DNA of 59,151 bases from Thiomonas sp. (GCA_027311065.1 DAICZP010000090.1:1-59151), one strand, 5' to 3'; positions 20,075 through 29,034 are shown, numbered from the stretch's first letter. Notes: generated by a model from the letters alone, not told the origin. A program made the numbers and translations.

Positions 20075-21085
20075 ATGACCGCCAACTTGCGCGTCGTACT
20101 CGCCAGCCGCCCGACGGGGGCTGTCGAGATGTCAAATTTCCGCGTCGAGCATGCGGCGCTGCCGGAGCCAGGCCCCGGACAGGTGCTTGTTCGCAATTTG
20201 TGGCTCTCCCTCGATCCTTACATGCGAGGCCGCATGTCTGAAGCGCGCTCCTACGTCGCGCCGGTTGAAGTCGGCGAGTGCATGCCCGGCGGAACTGCTG
20301 GCGAAGTCATCGCATCGCGAGATGCCGGATTTGCGGTAGGTGACCATGTGGTGGGAATGCTTGGCTGGCAGCAGTACGGCGTGGCGGAAGCCCAGGCACT
20401 GCGGAAAGTTGACAAGAACGGCTTCCCGCTGCAGGCGTTTCTTGGAACGCTCGGCATGCCGGGAGTCACGGCGTGGCACGGCGTGCAGGAGATCTGCAAG
20501 CCCGCGGCCGGGGAAACCTTCGTCGTTACCGCCGCATCAGGAGCTGTCGGCAGCGTCGCCGGTCAATTGGCGAAGGCCGCCGGGTGCCGGGTGGTTGGTG
20601 TCGCAGGGGGTGCCGACAAGTGCCGCCACGTCGTGCATGATCTCGGTTTCGACGCCTGCGTGGACTACAAGGCCGGACGCCTGCACGAAGACCTGGCGAG
20701 CGCCCTGCCCGACGGGTTCCATGCGCTGTTCGAGAACGTTGGCGGGCCGATTTTCGACGCTTTGCTCACGCTTGCCCGGCCGTTCGGCCGCATTGCGCTG
20801 TGCGGCTTGATTTCCGATTACAACGCGCTCGAACCTTATCGCCTCAAAAACCTGCGCGCTGTGCTCATCAATCGGTTGCACGTGCAGGGCTTCATTGTCT
20901 CGGACCATCCCGCAATCTGGCCGCAGGCGCTGCGCGACCTGGGGTCATTGGTGGTTGCCGGCCGCTTGCAGTCGCGCGAGACCATCGCCGAGGGGCTCAT
21001 GGAGGCACCCGACGCGTTCATCGGCTTGCTCGCCGGGCGCAACCTCGGAAAACAACTCGTGCGGGTGTTTCCAGCGGCTGGTTGA
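20075..21085 (+). CDS. Zinc-independent medium-chain NADP-dependent oxidoreductase (CurA/leukotriene B4 dehydrogenase-like)
   Basis: 336-residue member of the MDR superfamily that reduces alpha,beta-unsaturated carbonyls. It begins MTANLRVVLASRPTG and has the family block LWLSLDPYMRGRMSE, then the Rossmann motif AASGAVGSVAGQLAK and a conserved FENVGGPIFDALL segment. The catalytic zinc ligands of alcohol dehydrogenases are absent. ATG 20075 was preferred over TTG 20072. It appears monocistronic and follows the chemoreceptor by about 110 bases. Confidence 0.9.
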   Translation: MTANLRVVLASRPTGAVEMSNFRVEHAALPEPGPGQVLVRNLWLSLDPYMRGRMSEARSYVAPVEVGECMPGGTAGEVIASRDAGFAVGDHVVGMLGWQQYGVAEAQALRKVDKNGFPLQAFLGTLGMPGVTAWHGVQEICKPAAGETFVVTAASGAVGSVAGQLAKAAGCRVVGVAGGADKCRHVVHDLGFDACVDYKAGRLHEDLASALPDGFHALFENVGGPIFDALLTLARPFGRIALCGLISDYNALEPYRLKNLRAVLINRLHVQGFIVSDHPAIWPQALRDLGSLVVAGRLQSRETIAEGLMEAPDAFIGLLAGRNLGKQLVRVFPAAG

Positions 21086-21140
21086 TGCGCCCGCGTCCCG
21101 AGCCGTGAACAAGTCCGGCTCGGTCTTTGTTCAGTCGCGG

Positions 21141-21348
21141 CTAGAACTTCACGAACTGCGCGGACGTTCCCGCCGGAACCGGAGTTCTCGCTTTGCTCGA
21201 TTCCGGTGGACTGCGCAGCGCTCGCGGCGTTGATCTCCTCGACCGGATCCTTCGTCTTCGTGATCGCGGGCACCATCTGGCGCAGTAACGCACCCGCCAG
21301 TTTGCGCACTTCCGCTGCCACCACGGCAAAGCCTTTGCCATGCTCACC
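21141..21348 (-). pseudogene. Remnant of a methyl-accepting chemotaxis protein
   Basis: The minus strand encodes [18 protein letters not shown], identical to the signalling tip of the chemoreceptor at 18353-19966. It jumps straight to GALLRQMVPAITKTKDPVEE, which skips about 25 residues present in the intact protein ([20 protein letters not shown]), then ends after about 15 more residues. A different frame supplies a C-terminal AQFVKF and stop at 21141, matching the SSDEFVRF end of the intact receptor. So this is a fragment with an internal deletion and a frameshift, lacking sensor and HAMP parts. Confidence 0.75.
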
Positions 21349-21400
21349 AACACAGGGAAAGACTAAGATCGGATGCGTAACTGCCAAACCAGGACAGCGC

Positions 21401-22192
21401 ATGCCCATCCGTCAACCACTTCGCTTCGTCACCGCTGCAGCATGCATTCTTGCGCCGCTGCCGCAAGCATCGGCGTTCGATTTGAGCGGCCTGACAAGCC
21501 AGATCGGCGGCGCGGTCCAGTCGTTGCAACCGCAAACGGCACCGCCACCGCAAACCCAGAACGGCGCCGCGCTAGCGGCATTGAGTCAAGGCGAGGTCGG
21601 ACGGGGACTGAAAGCGGCGCTTTCGCGCGGCGTCGACAGCGCCGTGAGCATCCTGGGACGTCCCGACGGCTTCAACGGCAATCCGCGTTGGCGCATTCCT
21701 CTGCCTCCGGGGCTCGAAAAGGCGGCCAGCGCGATGCGGATGGTCGGCATGGGTGCGCAAGCCGATGCGCTCACGGTGGCCATCAACCGCGCGGCTGAAG
21801 CCGCAGTGCCGCAGGGCAAGGCGCTTCTCGTGTCCGCAGTCAGGAATATGAGCATCCAGGATGCAAAAGGCATTCTGACCGGCGGCGACCAGGCTGCCAC
21901 TGATTATTTCCGTCGCACCACCCATGACGCGCTGGCAGCAGCGTTTTTGCCGGTGGTGCATCGAGCCACGGTTCATGTCGGGCTGGCGCAGGCCTATGAC
22001 CGTTACGCGGGTGAAGCAGCCCAATTCGGACTGGTGAATCGCGATGAGGCCGATATTGACCACTACGTCACGGAGCAGGCGCTCAACCGACTGTATCAGG
22101 CGATCGGTGAGCAGGAGAAAGCCATACGCGCGGATCCGGTCGGGGCGGGAAGCGCCTTGATTGCCAAGGTGTTCGGCGCGTTGCGTCCTTGA
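21401..22192 (+). CDS. Exported DUF4197 family protein
   Basis: 263-residue protein with a signal peptide (FVTAAACILAPLPQASA) and a DUF4197-type body: LSQGEVGRGLKAALSRGVDSAVS, then helical repeats such as SAVRNMSIQDAKGILTGGDQAATDYFR. ATG 21401 follows AGGACA. Family function is unknown; it is periplasmic or lipid-interacting by prediction only. It stands alone between the chemoreceptor fragment and the catabolic island. Confidence 0.85.
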   Translation: MPIRQPLRFVTAAACILAPLPQASAFDLSGLTSQIGGAVQSLQPQTAPPPQTQNGAALAALSQGEVGRGLKAALSRGVDSAVSILGRPDGFNGNPRWRIPLPPGLEKAASAMRMVGMGAQADALTVAINRAAEAAVPQGKALLVSAVRNMSIQDAKGILTGGDQAATDYFRRTTHDALAAAFLPVVHRATVHVGLAQAYDRYAGEAAQFGLVNRDEADIDHYVTEQALNRLYQAIGEQEKAIRADPVGAGSALIAKVFGALRP

Positions 22193-22278
22193 ATGGGGAT
22201 CCAGGGCGGCGACAAAGCCGACTTGAAAGCCGGACGAAAGTCAGCAATCGGGATCTCGTTTTGTGGTCGCGCACGAAT

Positions 22279-22318
22279 ATGCGCGCGAATCGCACACCAA
22301 TGCGCGTTATTCGCGCAT
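22279..22318. promoter_or_regulatory. Tandem palindromic operator A (probable IclR sites) upstream of EamA permease
   Basis: Two 19-bp inverted-repeat units separated by 2 bp. The proximal unit at 22300-22318, ATGCGCGTTATTCGCGCAT, is a perfect 7-5-7 palindrome. The distal unit at 22279-22297, ATGCGCGCGAATCGCACAC, is imperfect. Centres are 21 bp apart. Three other promoters in the island carry the same 40-bp architecture (28995, 45207, 46158). Confidence 0.75.
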
Positions 22319-22334
22319 CTGCTGGACTGACGCG

Positions 22335-22364
22335 TTGAGCTAGATGAGGCACGCTTCGTAACAT
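22335..22364 (+). promoter_or_regulatory. Possible sigma-70 promoter for EamA permease
   Basis: TTGAGC (22335-22340), an 18-bp spacer and TAACAT (22359-22364). The -35-like box begins 16 bp after operator A, similar to the 17-bp gap at the promoters near 45189 and 46215. The boxes are weak matches, so the shared spacing is the main support. Confidence 0.35.
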
Positions 22365-22418
22365 CGGTGCATGCAGGCGAAGCGCCTGAATTCTTCGCAC
22401 CCGCCGCAAATCGCTCTC

Positions 22419-23387
22419 ATGGAATACGCAGCATCCGGCAACAGCAGATTCGCCGCGGTGTCCCACTGGGCACGCAGCGATCGTCGTCGAGGCGTGCTGA
22501 TGATGGTCGTCGTGACGGTGGGCTATGCGACGATCGCGGCGCTATCCAAGCTGCTGATGCAGCGCTGCCCGGTCGTGATGATCGCGTGGGCGCGGTACGC
22601 CACGCCTTTCGCGATGGGTGCCTCGGGGTTGTTTCGCACAGGTGAGTCGCCTCCTTGGCCTGTGCCTGACCTCGGCTGGCAGCTGCTGCGCAGCACACTG
22701 ATGATTGCTGGCACGCTGCTCATCATGCTCGCTTACAAGGTCTTGCCCCTGGCGCAGACACTGACGATCAGCGCAATCCATCCGTTGCTATTGACGGCTC
22801 TGGCTGCCTTGTTTCTTGGCGAACGCGTAACGGCCGGAATGTGGGCCAGTGCCGCACTTGGTTTCGTCGGTGTGCTCGTCATCGTGCGGCCGGGCAGCAA
22901 CATGTTCACGCCTGCCGCGCTGCTGCCGCTGGGAATGGCATGTACATATGCGGGATACATGGCACTAACGCGGCGACTCGCGAGGTGCCAGACCCCTGCT
23001 CGCTCACTCTTCTACGGCACCAGTGTTGGCACGCTATTGACCTCGTGCCTGCTCGTGCTCGACTGGGTCAAGCCTGATGTTCAGATGCTGAGCGCGCTGG
23101 CCCTGATCGGTGCGCTGTCGGCGGGCACCCACTGGCTGACGATAAAGGCCTTGAGAGCTGCGCCGGCATCGTTGCTTGCGCCAATCTCGTACGCGCAGTT
23201 GCTGTGGTCGGTCGCCTTCGGCGCGCTACTTTTCGGTGAAATTCCCGATGTCATCACGCTGACCGGAATGGGTGTGGTCGTGGCAGGCGGCCTCTTACTC
23301 AATGCGACGCAGCGACACGCAGCCCCTTGCGCTTCTTTTGCAAACGCAGCGCCGCATCGCGTGAGTTCGCCGCGCAACGACACCTGA
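22419..23387 (+). CDS. EamA-family (DMT) permease
   Basis: Ten-helix drug/metabolite transporter with two EamA repeats, about 322 residues from ATG 22419; an in-frame ATG at 22371 would add 16 residues but coincides with the predicted transcription start. Conserved blocks include ISAIHPLLLTALAALFLGE and LGFVGVLVIVRPG at the end of the first repeat, and LLAPISYAQLLWSVAFGALLFGE in the second. It is clearly paralogous to the permease at 43312-44265. Operator A upstream ties it to the IclR-controlled island. Import or export of a pathway acid is plausible but direction is unknown. Confidence 0.87.
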   Translation: MEYAASGNSRFAAVSHWARSDRRRGVLMMVVVTVGYATIAALSKLLMQRCPVVMIAWARYATPFAMGASGLFRTGESPPWPVPDLGWQLLRSTLMIAGTLLIMLAYKVLPLAQTLTISAIHPLLLTALAALFLGERVTAGMWASAALGFVGVLVIVRPGSNMFTPAALLPLGMACTYAGYMALTRRLARCQTPARSLFYGTSVGTLLTSCLLVLDWVKPDVQMLSALALIGALSAGTHWLTIKALRAAPASLLAPISYAQLLWSVAFGALLFGEIPDVITLTGMGVVVAGGLLLNATQRHAAPCASFANAAPHRVSSPRNDT

Positions 23388-23624
23388 CGCCATGGCACAA
23401 AAATCCAACGACTGCGGCTGCGACAAGATCTTGCCACTCGTGGTCATCGATGGCATGACTGCCCTGCCCCTCGGGCGAATCCCGCGCGCGCCGGTTGCCC
23501 CAGCCTGCGTGCCGCTTCACAAGCGCAACAGAAATGGATTGCATGAGGCGGTCATTGGGTTATGCACGCGGTTGGTCCGCGTATTGCTGCAGCCGTATGA
23601 AACGAACAGTGAAAGGACACGACA

Positions 23625-24458
23625 TTGATCAATGGTTCAACCCAGCTCATACCGCATATCGGTTATCCGACGGAAGCGTTCCGTGCACCCATGATCTACA
23701 ACCCATGGTTCGCGAGCAAACAGATCAACGCAATCGTGGTTCCAATGGGCGTGAAGCCGAAGGACTTCGCCTCGACACTGACCAGCATTTTTGCGATGAC
23801 CAATGTTCGAGGCGCCTTGATCACGATGCCTCACAAGGTTGAGGCAGCATCATTGGTGGACTCACTTTCGGTCACCGCAAGCATCGCTGGCGCCTGCAAT
23901 GCCATTGCCCGCAACCCTGACGGATCGTTGACGGGCGATCAGTTTGACGGCATTGGCTTTGTTCGCGGCCTGCGGCGCAAAGGCGTCGAGCTCACCGGCG
24001 CACGCGCTCTCGTCGCAGGCTGCGGCGGCGTTGGATCAGCCATTGCGGCATCGCTCGCCGCTGCTGGAGTCGACGAACTCCACCTCTTCGATCTGGATCA
24101 GCAAACCCGTGAGCACTTGTCACAGCGCTTGCGAACACACTACCCGCATCTGCGCGTCGTCGCAGGCTCAACGGATCCAGATGGCTTCGACCTGGTGTGT
24201 AACGCCACCCCTCTGGGCATGCACGACGAAGACCCGCTGCCATTTGATGTTTCAAGGCTCGCACCCTCCACATTTGTCGGCGAAGTGGTGATGAAACGTG
24301 AAATCACGCCACTACTTGCTGCCGCGCGCAGCCGTGGATGTCGCTACCAGATCGGCACCGACATGCTGTTCGAAATGATTCCCGCGTATCTGGAGTTCTT
24401 CGGCTTTCCTGAAGCGACACCAGAGGAGCTGCGCGCCGTCGCAACTCTGCAGTACTGA
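23625..24458 (+). CDS. Shikimate dehydrogenase-like protein lacking the SxS substrate motif (paralogue 1)
   Basis: 277-residue AroE-family NAD(P)-dependent dehydrogenase. The substrate domain keeps the catalytic Lys in ITMPHK and the Asp in GDQFDGIGF, and the nucleotide domain has GCGGVGSAIAASLA. Instead of the usual shikimate-binding S-x-S-P near the N-terminus it has FRAP (PTEAFRAPMIYN). The start is TTG 23625, supported by GAAAGGA about 7 bases upstream; no good ATG exists. It resembles paralogue 3 (46305-47183) much more than the canonical AroE at 33238. A strong terminator follows. Probably catabolic, on a shikimate- or quinate-like alcohol. Confidence 0.87.
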   Translation: MINGSTQLIPHIGYPTEAFRAPMIYNPWFASKQINAIVVPMGVKPKDFASTLTSIFAMTNVRGALITMPHKVEAASLVDSLSVTASIAGACNAIARNPDGSLTGDQFDGIGFVRGLRRKGVELTGARALVAGCGGVGSAIAASLAAAGVDELHLFDLDQQTREHLSQRLRTHYPHLRVVAGSTDPDGFDLVCNATPLGMHDEDPLPFDVSRLAPSTFVGEVVMKREITPLLAAARSRGCRYQIGTDMLFEMIPAYLEFFGFPEATPEELRAVATLQY

Positions 24459-24502
24459 AACCGGTCATCTCCAGGGCAGAGTGATGAGCTGCCACTTTGC
24501 AT

Positions 24503-24527
24503 GGCCCGATCGTCTCGGGCCTTTTTT
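24503..24527 (+). terminator. Rho-independent terminator
   Basis: Perfect 7-bp stem GGCCCGA / TCGGGCC with a 5-base loop (24503-24521) followed by six T residues (24522-24527). It ends transcription of the AroE-like gene at 23625-24458 and lies before the GlcG/HbpS gene. Confidence 0.85.
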
Positions 24528-24575
24528 CTCACCGGAAAAAGGCGCTATCGTCATGTCTTTTCAAGGGGATTCGGA

Positions 24576-24995
24576 ATGCCGACTATCGAGTATGGGCCAC
24601 CATTAAGCTTGGCCGACGCCAGGCGTATCGTCAATGCCGCGGAATTTGAGGCCGAAAAGCAGGGATGGGCGATGGTGATCGCGGTGTTCGACAGCACTGG
24701 CCATCTCGTCGTCCTGAACAAAATGGACCACGCCCAGTACGGCAGCATCGAGCTGGCGCAGGCAAAAGCACGGACGGCGACCCACTTCAAACGTGCGACA
24801 AAGCTCTTCGAAGACGCCATCGCCCAGGGTGGGTTGAGCTTGCGTCTACTCTCTGCTCCCGACTTCTGCCTGTTTGAGGGCGGTCTTCCACTATGGCGCG
24901 ACGACAAGCTCGTCGGCGCCATCGGAGTATCGGGCGCGAGCTCGAACGAGGACGGGATTATTGCTGCGGCGGGGGCCCGCGCCTTGCAAGGCTAA
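24576..24995 (+). CDS. GlcG/HbpS family protein (DUF336)
   Basis: 139-residue single-domain protein of the GlcG/HbpS family. Visible blocks are LADARRIVNAAEFEAEKQGW, MVIAVFDSTGHLVVLNKMDHA and the C-terminal GAIGVSGASSNEDG. ATG 24576 follows an AAGGGG site; the frame is open further upstream but that part overlaps the terminator. Members bind haem or lie in catabolic clusters without a known reaction. No signal peptide, so cytoplasmic. It is convergent with the LysR gene (gap 7 bases). Confidence 0.85.
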   Translation: MPTIEYGPPLSLADARRIVNAAEFEAEKQGWAMVIAVFDSTGHLVVLNKMDHAQYGSIELAQAKARTATHFKRATKLFEDAIAQGGLSLRLLSAPDFCLFEGGLPLWRDDKLVGAIGVSGASSNEDGIIAAAGARALQG

Positions 24996-25002
24996 TACAC
25001 GA

Positions 25003-25944
25003 TTATCCAAGCTGCCGTAGCGCAAATGCGCCGGATGCAAGCTGCTCACGCAGGAATTGCACGCAGACGCGAACCTTCGCTGATTGACTCGGACGCACCG
25101 TGCTCGCAGCCCAGAGCGACGTAGGTTGCGACCATTCCGGCAGGACTTGACGCAACCGCCCCGCGCGTATGTCGTCACTGATGTCCCATCCTGCCTGGAG
25201 CAAGATGCCATGCCCGTCTCCGGCCCAGCCGCGCACGATTTCGGAGTTGTTGGATGAGAGCCTCGCGGTGACCTTGACACTTCGCGCCTGATCTCCACGC
25301 ATCAGACGCCATACTCCGAACGCCTGATTGCGATCGCGCAGCACCAGACAGTCGTGCCGCGCGAGATCAGCGAGATCTTCCGGCGTCCCATGTGTGTCAA
25401 GATACGCAGGAGAGGCGCACAGTACACGGGGACTCTCCGCAAGTCGATAGGCGACCAGATGTGGTTCGTCCACTTCGCCGATACGCACATCGAGATCGAC
25501 GTTTTCGCTGAGCAGATCAACGCGACGATCAACCGCGTCCAGCGTGATCTCGAGGGCGGAGTGGCGCCGCGCCAGCAGCGACAGAATCGGTCCGATATGT
25601 GTGCGTCCCAGCCGGAAGCTTGTCGTCACGCGCAAAGGTCCTCGAGGCTCGGCGCGGCCGCCGGCGACAGCCTCCCCCATCTGGTCAACACCGTCGAGAA
25701 TGCGCTGCGCCGAAGCATAGACGTGCTCGCCTTCTTCGGTGACCGTGACTCGACGCGCGGAGCGATGGAACAACGCCACCCCTAACTCGCGCTCCAGTAT
25801 CGCAATGCGCTTGCTAACGTAGGCCGGAGACATGCCGAGCTCGGTCGCAGCGGCGGTGAAGCTCGCGTTACGTGCCGCGAGGCAGTACACACGCAAATCG
25901 GCGAGCTGGATTTTGAGCAACACGTTTCGTGAATTGAAAGTCAA
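25003..25944 (-). CDS. LysR-family transcriptional regulator
   Basis: LysR regulator of up to 313 residues. The N-terminal winged helix reads YCLAARNASFTAAATELGMS, and the substrate-binding domain follows. The frame begins with TTG at 25944; a GTG at 25923 is also possible, and neither has a clear ribosome site. It is divergent from the acyl-CoA dehydrogenase gene (26079) and so probably controls the acyl-CoA dehydrogenase / CoA-transferase pair and itself. It belongs to the CrgA-like subgroup by the PRGPLRVTTSFRLGR motif. Confidence 0.9.
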   Translation of the reverse strand: MTFNSRNVLLKIQLADLRVYCLAARNASFTAAATELGMSPAYVSKRIAILERELGVALFHRSARRVTVTEEGEHVYASAQRILDGVDQMGEAVAGGRAEPRGPLRVTTSFRLGRTHIGPILSLLARRHSALEITLDAVDRRVDLLSENVDLDVRIGEVDEPHLVAYRLAESPRVLCASPAYLDTHGTPEDLADLARHDCLVLRDRNQAFGVWRLMRGDQARSVKVTARLSSNNSEIVRGWAGDGHGILLQAGWDISDDIRAGRLRQVLPEWSQPTSLWAASTVRPSQSAKVRVCVQFLREQLASGAFALRQLG

Positions 25945-26078
25945 CGCACTGCGCGTTGTTCCCTATTCGAAGCAACCCTATATTAATCGACAAATTGCGA
26001 GGGATCGCGATCGCGCCACCATGATCCACCGTCGCGCGAACCGCGCTCCCACGTTCCCATCGCATGACCGGAGGTGCT

Positions 26079-27239
26079 ATGGATTTTGCATTGACAGACG
26101 AACAACGCATGATGATCGACACGGTGAGACGCTTCATCCGAGCCGAATTGGCACCGCTGGAGCAGGCTGTGGAAGATAGCGGCGAGCTTGACCCAGGTGA
26201 GGGCCGGCGCCTGTGCGAGGCGTCGAAAGCGCTGGGTCTATATGCGCTGAACATGCCAGTCGAATTCGGTGGCGGGGGATTGAGTGCAGTCGATCGCATG
26301 CTCTGTGAGGAGCAGTTTGGCCATACGAGCGATATTCTCATAAGAAGAGCTTTCGGCAACGTCTACGAACCGCTACTGGTCTGCCGTGGCGCCCAGATCG
26401 CGCGGTGGCTGCTGCCGACGGTACGCGGTGAAAAGACTTGCTCGATCGCCATGACCGAACCCGGTGCCGGATCCGATGCGCGGAGCATCAAGACCCGCGC
26501 CACACGGACAGCCTCCGGCTGGATCCTCAACGGCAGCAAGCATTTCATCAGCGACGGCGATTGGAGTGACTTTTTTCTCGTCTCGGCGCGAACGGAAGGT
26601 GGTGCCATCTCGATGTTCATGGTCGACAAGGGCTTGCCCGGCTTCGGCATCGGCAAGGATCAAAAAATGATGGGCCTGCGCGGCACACAACATGTCGAGC
26701 TGTCTTTCGAGGATGTCGCTCTCGAGCCGGTTTCCCTGCTCGGCGAACCCGGGCAAGGTTTCAAGCTTGCGATGGAGGCACTCAATGTCGTGCGGCTGGC
26801 GCAAGTGGGAGCCCGCGCTGTCGGCAAGGCGGCGCATGTCCTCGAATTGGCAGCAACATACTCCGCGGATCGGCATCAATTTGGCCAACCGATCGCAAAC
26901 TTCCAGCTGGTCCAGCAAATGCTGGCCGACAGTGTCATCGACATCAACGCGGCGCGACTTCTGGTGCTGCAGGCGGCATGGATGATTGATACGGGATCCG
27001 ACGCGCGCGACCAGATCTCGATGGTCAAGGTGCATGCCGCCGAAATGCTGGGGCGCGTCGTCGATCGAGCGGTACAAATCTTCGGTGGCATGGGCTATTG
27101 CAAAGAATTGCCGGTCGAGCGCTACTACCGGGACGCACGCATCTACCGGATTTTCGACGGCACATCGGAAATCCACCGCACCGTCATCGCCAAGAGTCTG
27201 CTCAAGCGTGGCGCGACGCTGTTCGATCTCCACCGTTGA
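26079..27239 (+). CDS. Acyl-CoA dehydrogenase
   Basis: 386-residue FAD-dependent acyl-CoA dehydrogenase. The N-terminal helical domain begins DFALTDEQRMM, the beta domain has CSIAMTEPGAGSDARS and GSKHFISDGDWSDFF, and the C-terminal domain has QIFGGMGYCKELPVERYYRDAR. The usual catalytic Glu of the YEGT segment is Asp here (IFDGTSEIHR). ATG 26079 follows GGAG by 5 bases. It lies 10 bases before a CoA-transferase, so CoA activation then alpha,beta-oxidation of a carboxylic acid is implied. Confidence 0.92.
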   Translation: MDFALTDEQRMMIDTVRRFIRAELAPLEQAVEDSGELDPGEGRRLCEASKALGLYALNMPVEFGGGGLSAVDRMLCEEQFGHTSDILIRRAFGNVYEPLLVCRGAQIARWLLPTVRGEKTCSIAMTEPGAGSDARSIKTRATRTASGWILNGSKHFISDGDWSDFFLVSARTEGGAISMFMVDKGLPGFGIGKDQKMMGLRGTQHVELSFEDVALEPVSLLGEPGQGFKLAMEALNVVRLAQVGARAVGKAAHVLELAATYSADRHQFGQPIANFQLVQQMLADSVIDINAARLLVLQAAWMIDTGSDARDQISMVKVHAAEMLGRVVDRAVQIFGGMGYCKELPVERYYRDARIYRIFDGTSEIHRTVIAKSLLKRGATLFDLHR

Positions 27240-27249
27240 GGGTTCAGCA

Positions 27250-28836
27250 ATGCGATCGAAGTTTGTCACACCAGAAGAAGCCGCCGCCATGATCGACGAC
27301 GGAGATACCGTTGCACTGATGGGCGGCGGCGGCGGTCTGATGGAAGCGACCTGCCTGTTCCAGGCCATCGAACACCGCTTCCTGCGCACTGCTCGTCCCC
27401 GCGATCTGAGCGTGGTCCATGCGCTCGGGATCGGCGACAAGCAGGCGCAGGGCATGAATTGCTTTGCGCACGAAGGACTGGTGCGCAAAGTTATCGGAGG
27501 TCATTGGGTCTGGTCACCACGCATGCAGCAATTGGCCCGGGATGAAAAAATCGCTGCCTATATTCTTCCAGGGGGCGTCTCATCGCAGCTGCTGCGCGAA
27601 ATTGGCGCAGGACGCCCAGGGCTTGTCACACATGTCGGCCTTGGCACTGTCTGCGACCCGCGCCAAGGGGGAGGACGCATGAATGCCTGCGCGAAGGAAG
27701 ATCTCGCCGAGTTGATGACCCTGGATGGCGATGTATACCTCCGCTACAAGCCTTACGTCGTCGACATCGCGCTTGTGCGGGGCTCGATCGCCGACGAGGA
27801 TGGCAACATCAGTTTTGACCATGAGGCTGCCGATCTGGATGCCCGCGCCATCGCGCTGGCAGCGCGCGCATGCCGCGGACGGGTGATCGTGCAGGTTCGT
27901 GCGCGCGTGCCACGCGGCGCCCTCGGCGCGCGCCAGGTCCGTATACCCGCAGCCTGGGTTGATGCCATCGTCGTAGACCCGGGTCAGCGCACCAGCTACG
28001 ACATCAAATTCGATCCTGAGTTGACAGGGGAACTAACCGGACCAGCCCGGCTAGCGGTGCCCCGGCGCTTGGCAGAACAAGTTGATGAGGCATTCAATGC
28101 GCGCCATGCGATTGCAAGACGGGCCGCGTGCGAACTGTTCGAAGATGCCGTCGTGAACTACGGCGTTGGTATTCCGGATGCCGTCGCCAGGCTCGTCGCG
28201 ATGCGTGGGGAACTCGATCGGATTTACCAAACAATCGAGCATGGCATCTACGGCGGCACCTTGCTCGATGGCTCTCTGTTCGGCTACGCGTGCAACCCCA
28301 GCGCTATCCTGGATGCGCCGACCCAGTTTGACTTTTATGCCGGTGGCGGACTCGACATCGCGATGCTCGGGTTCGGCGAGTTCGATGCCTATGGGAATGT
28401 CAATGTATCCAGGCTGGATGGACGAACTGTCGGGCCGGGAGGCTTCATCGACATCGCGCAGAATGCGCGCAAAGTCGTGTTTTGCGGCACCCTCGCCGCC
28501 AAGGGCGTCGAGCTTGTTACTGGTGACGGCAGCATGCGCATCACTCGGCAAGGCCAGGTTTGCAAGTTGGTCAAGAACGTCGAGCAGATCACTTTCAGCG
28601 GAGCCCAGGCCCAGCTGCGCGGCCAAGAAGTTTTGTATTTGACGGAACGCGCGAGTTTTCGCCTGACGCCAACCGGCGTCGAATTATTCGAGATTGCCCC
28701 GGGCATTGATCTGCAGCGCGATGTACTCTCCCAGATGGGATTCCATCCCCGGCTTGCAACGACGATTGATGTCATGCCAGCGTCGCATTTTCGCATTGAG
28801 GACGACGGCTGTGGCTCGCTGTCGCGTCGTGACTGA
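27250..28836 (+). CDS. Acetate/propionate-type CoA-transferase (YdiF family)
   Basis: 528-residue fused class I CoA-transferase with both alpha and beta halves. The N-terminal half starts FVTPEEAAAMIDDGDTVALMGGGGG. The C-terminal half has the catalytic Glu330 in TIEHGIYGG, then YAGGGLDIAMLGFGEFDAYGNVN. ATG 27250 follows the dehydrogenase stop by 10 bases. It moves CoA from a donor such as acetyl-CoA to a carboxylate, giving the substrate for the upstream acyl-CoA dehydrogenase. The physiological acid is unknown. Confidence 0.9.
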   Translation: MRSKFVTPEEAAAMIDDGDTVALMGGGGGLMEATCLFQAIEHRFLRTARPRDLSVVHALGIGDKQAQGMNCFAHEGLVRKVIGGHWVWSPRMQQLARDEKIAAYILPGGVSSQLLREIGAGRPGLVTHVGLGTVCDPRQGGGRMNACAKEDLAELMTLDGDVYLRYKPYVVDIALVRGSIADEDGNISFDHEAADLDARAIALAARACRGRVIVQVRARVPRGALGARQVRIPAAWVDAIVVDPGQRTSYDIKFDPELTGELTGPARLAVPRRLAEQVDEAFNARHAIARRAACELFEDAVVNYGVGIPDAVARLVAMRGELDRIYQTIEHGIYGGTLLDGSLFGYACNPSAILDAPTQFDFYAGGGLDIAMLGFGEFDAYGNVNVSRLDGRTVGPGGFIDIAQNARKVVFCGTLAAKGVELVTGDGSMRITRQGQVCKLVKNVEQITFSGAQAQLRGQEVLYLTERASFRLTPTGVELFEIAPGIDLQRDVLSQMGFHPRLATTIDVMPASHFRIEDDGCGSLSRRD

Positions 28837-28994
28837 GACGCCGGGACGGAGCGTGCTGACGCTGCCTGGTCCCGAGCCCTGTCTATCACTGCAGAATCGT
28901 TCCGAATTGAACGTGGGGCTGTGACAGCGTCCAGCCAGAGCCTCTTCGTGCACGGACTGCAACAGACATCGCCACACCGACATTCGCTCGACAT

Positions 28995-29034
28995 ACGCGC
29001 GAAATGCGCGCGCGATGGTGCGCTATTCGCCCGA
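28995..29034. promoter_or_regulatory. Tandem palindromic operator B upstream of FMN reductase
   Basis: Two 19-bp units with a 2-bp gap: ACGCGCGAAATGCGCGCGC (28995-29013) and TGGTGCGCTATTCGCCCGA (29016-29034). Both are imperfect, but their spacing (21 bp centre to centre) and core (GCG-N5-CGC) match operators A, C and D. It lies 114 bp before the FMN reductase start in a 311-base gene-free stretch (28837-29147). No convincing -35/-10 pair was found beside it. Confidence 0.5.

Noticed and set aside
23471-23489. An operator-like palindrome upstream of the AroE-like gene at 23625
   Set aside because: TCGGGCGAATCCCGCGCGC is a weak match with no second unit at 21 bp; likely GC-rich background.
23392-23628. 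A 78-codon gene between the EamA permease and the AroE-like gene
   Set aside because: It overlaps the ribosome site and TTG start of the AroE-like gene and has no recognisable domain.
25949-25967. A fifth IclR operator before the acyl-CoA dehydrogenase
   Set aside because: Only the left half CTGCGCG matches; the right half and the 21-bp partner are missing.
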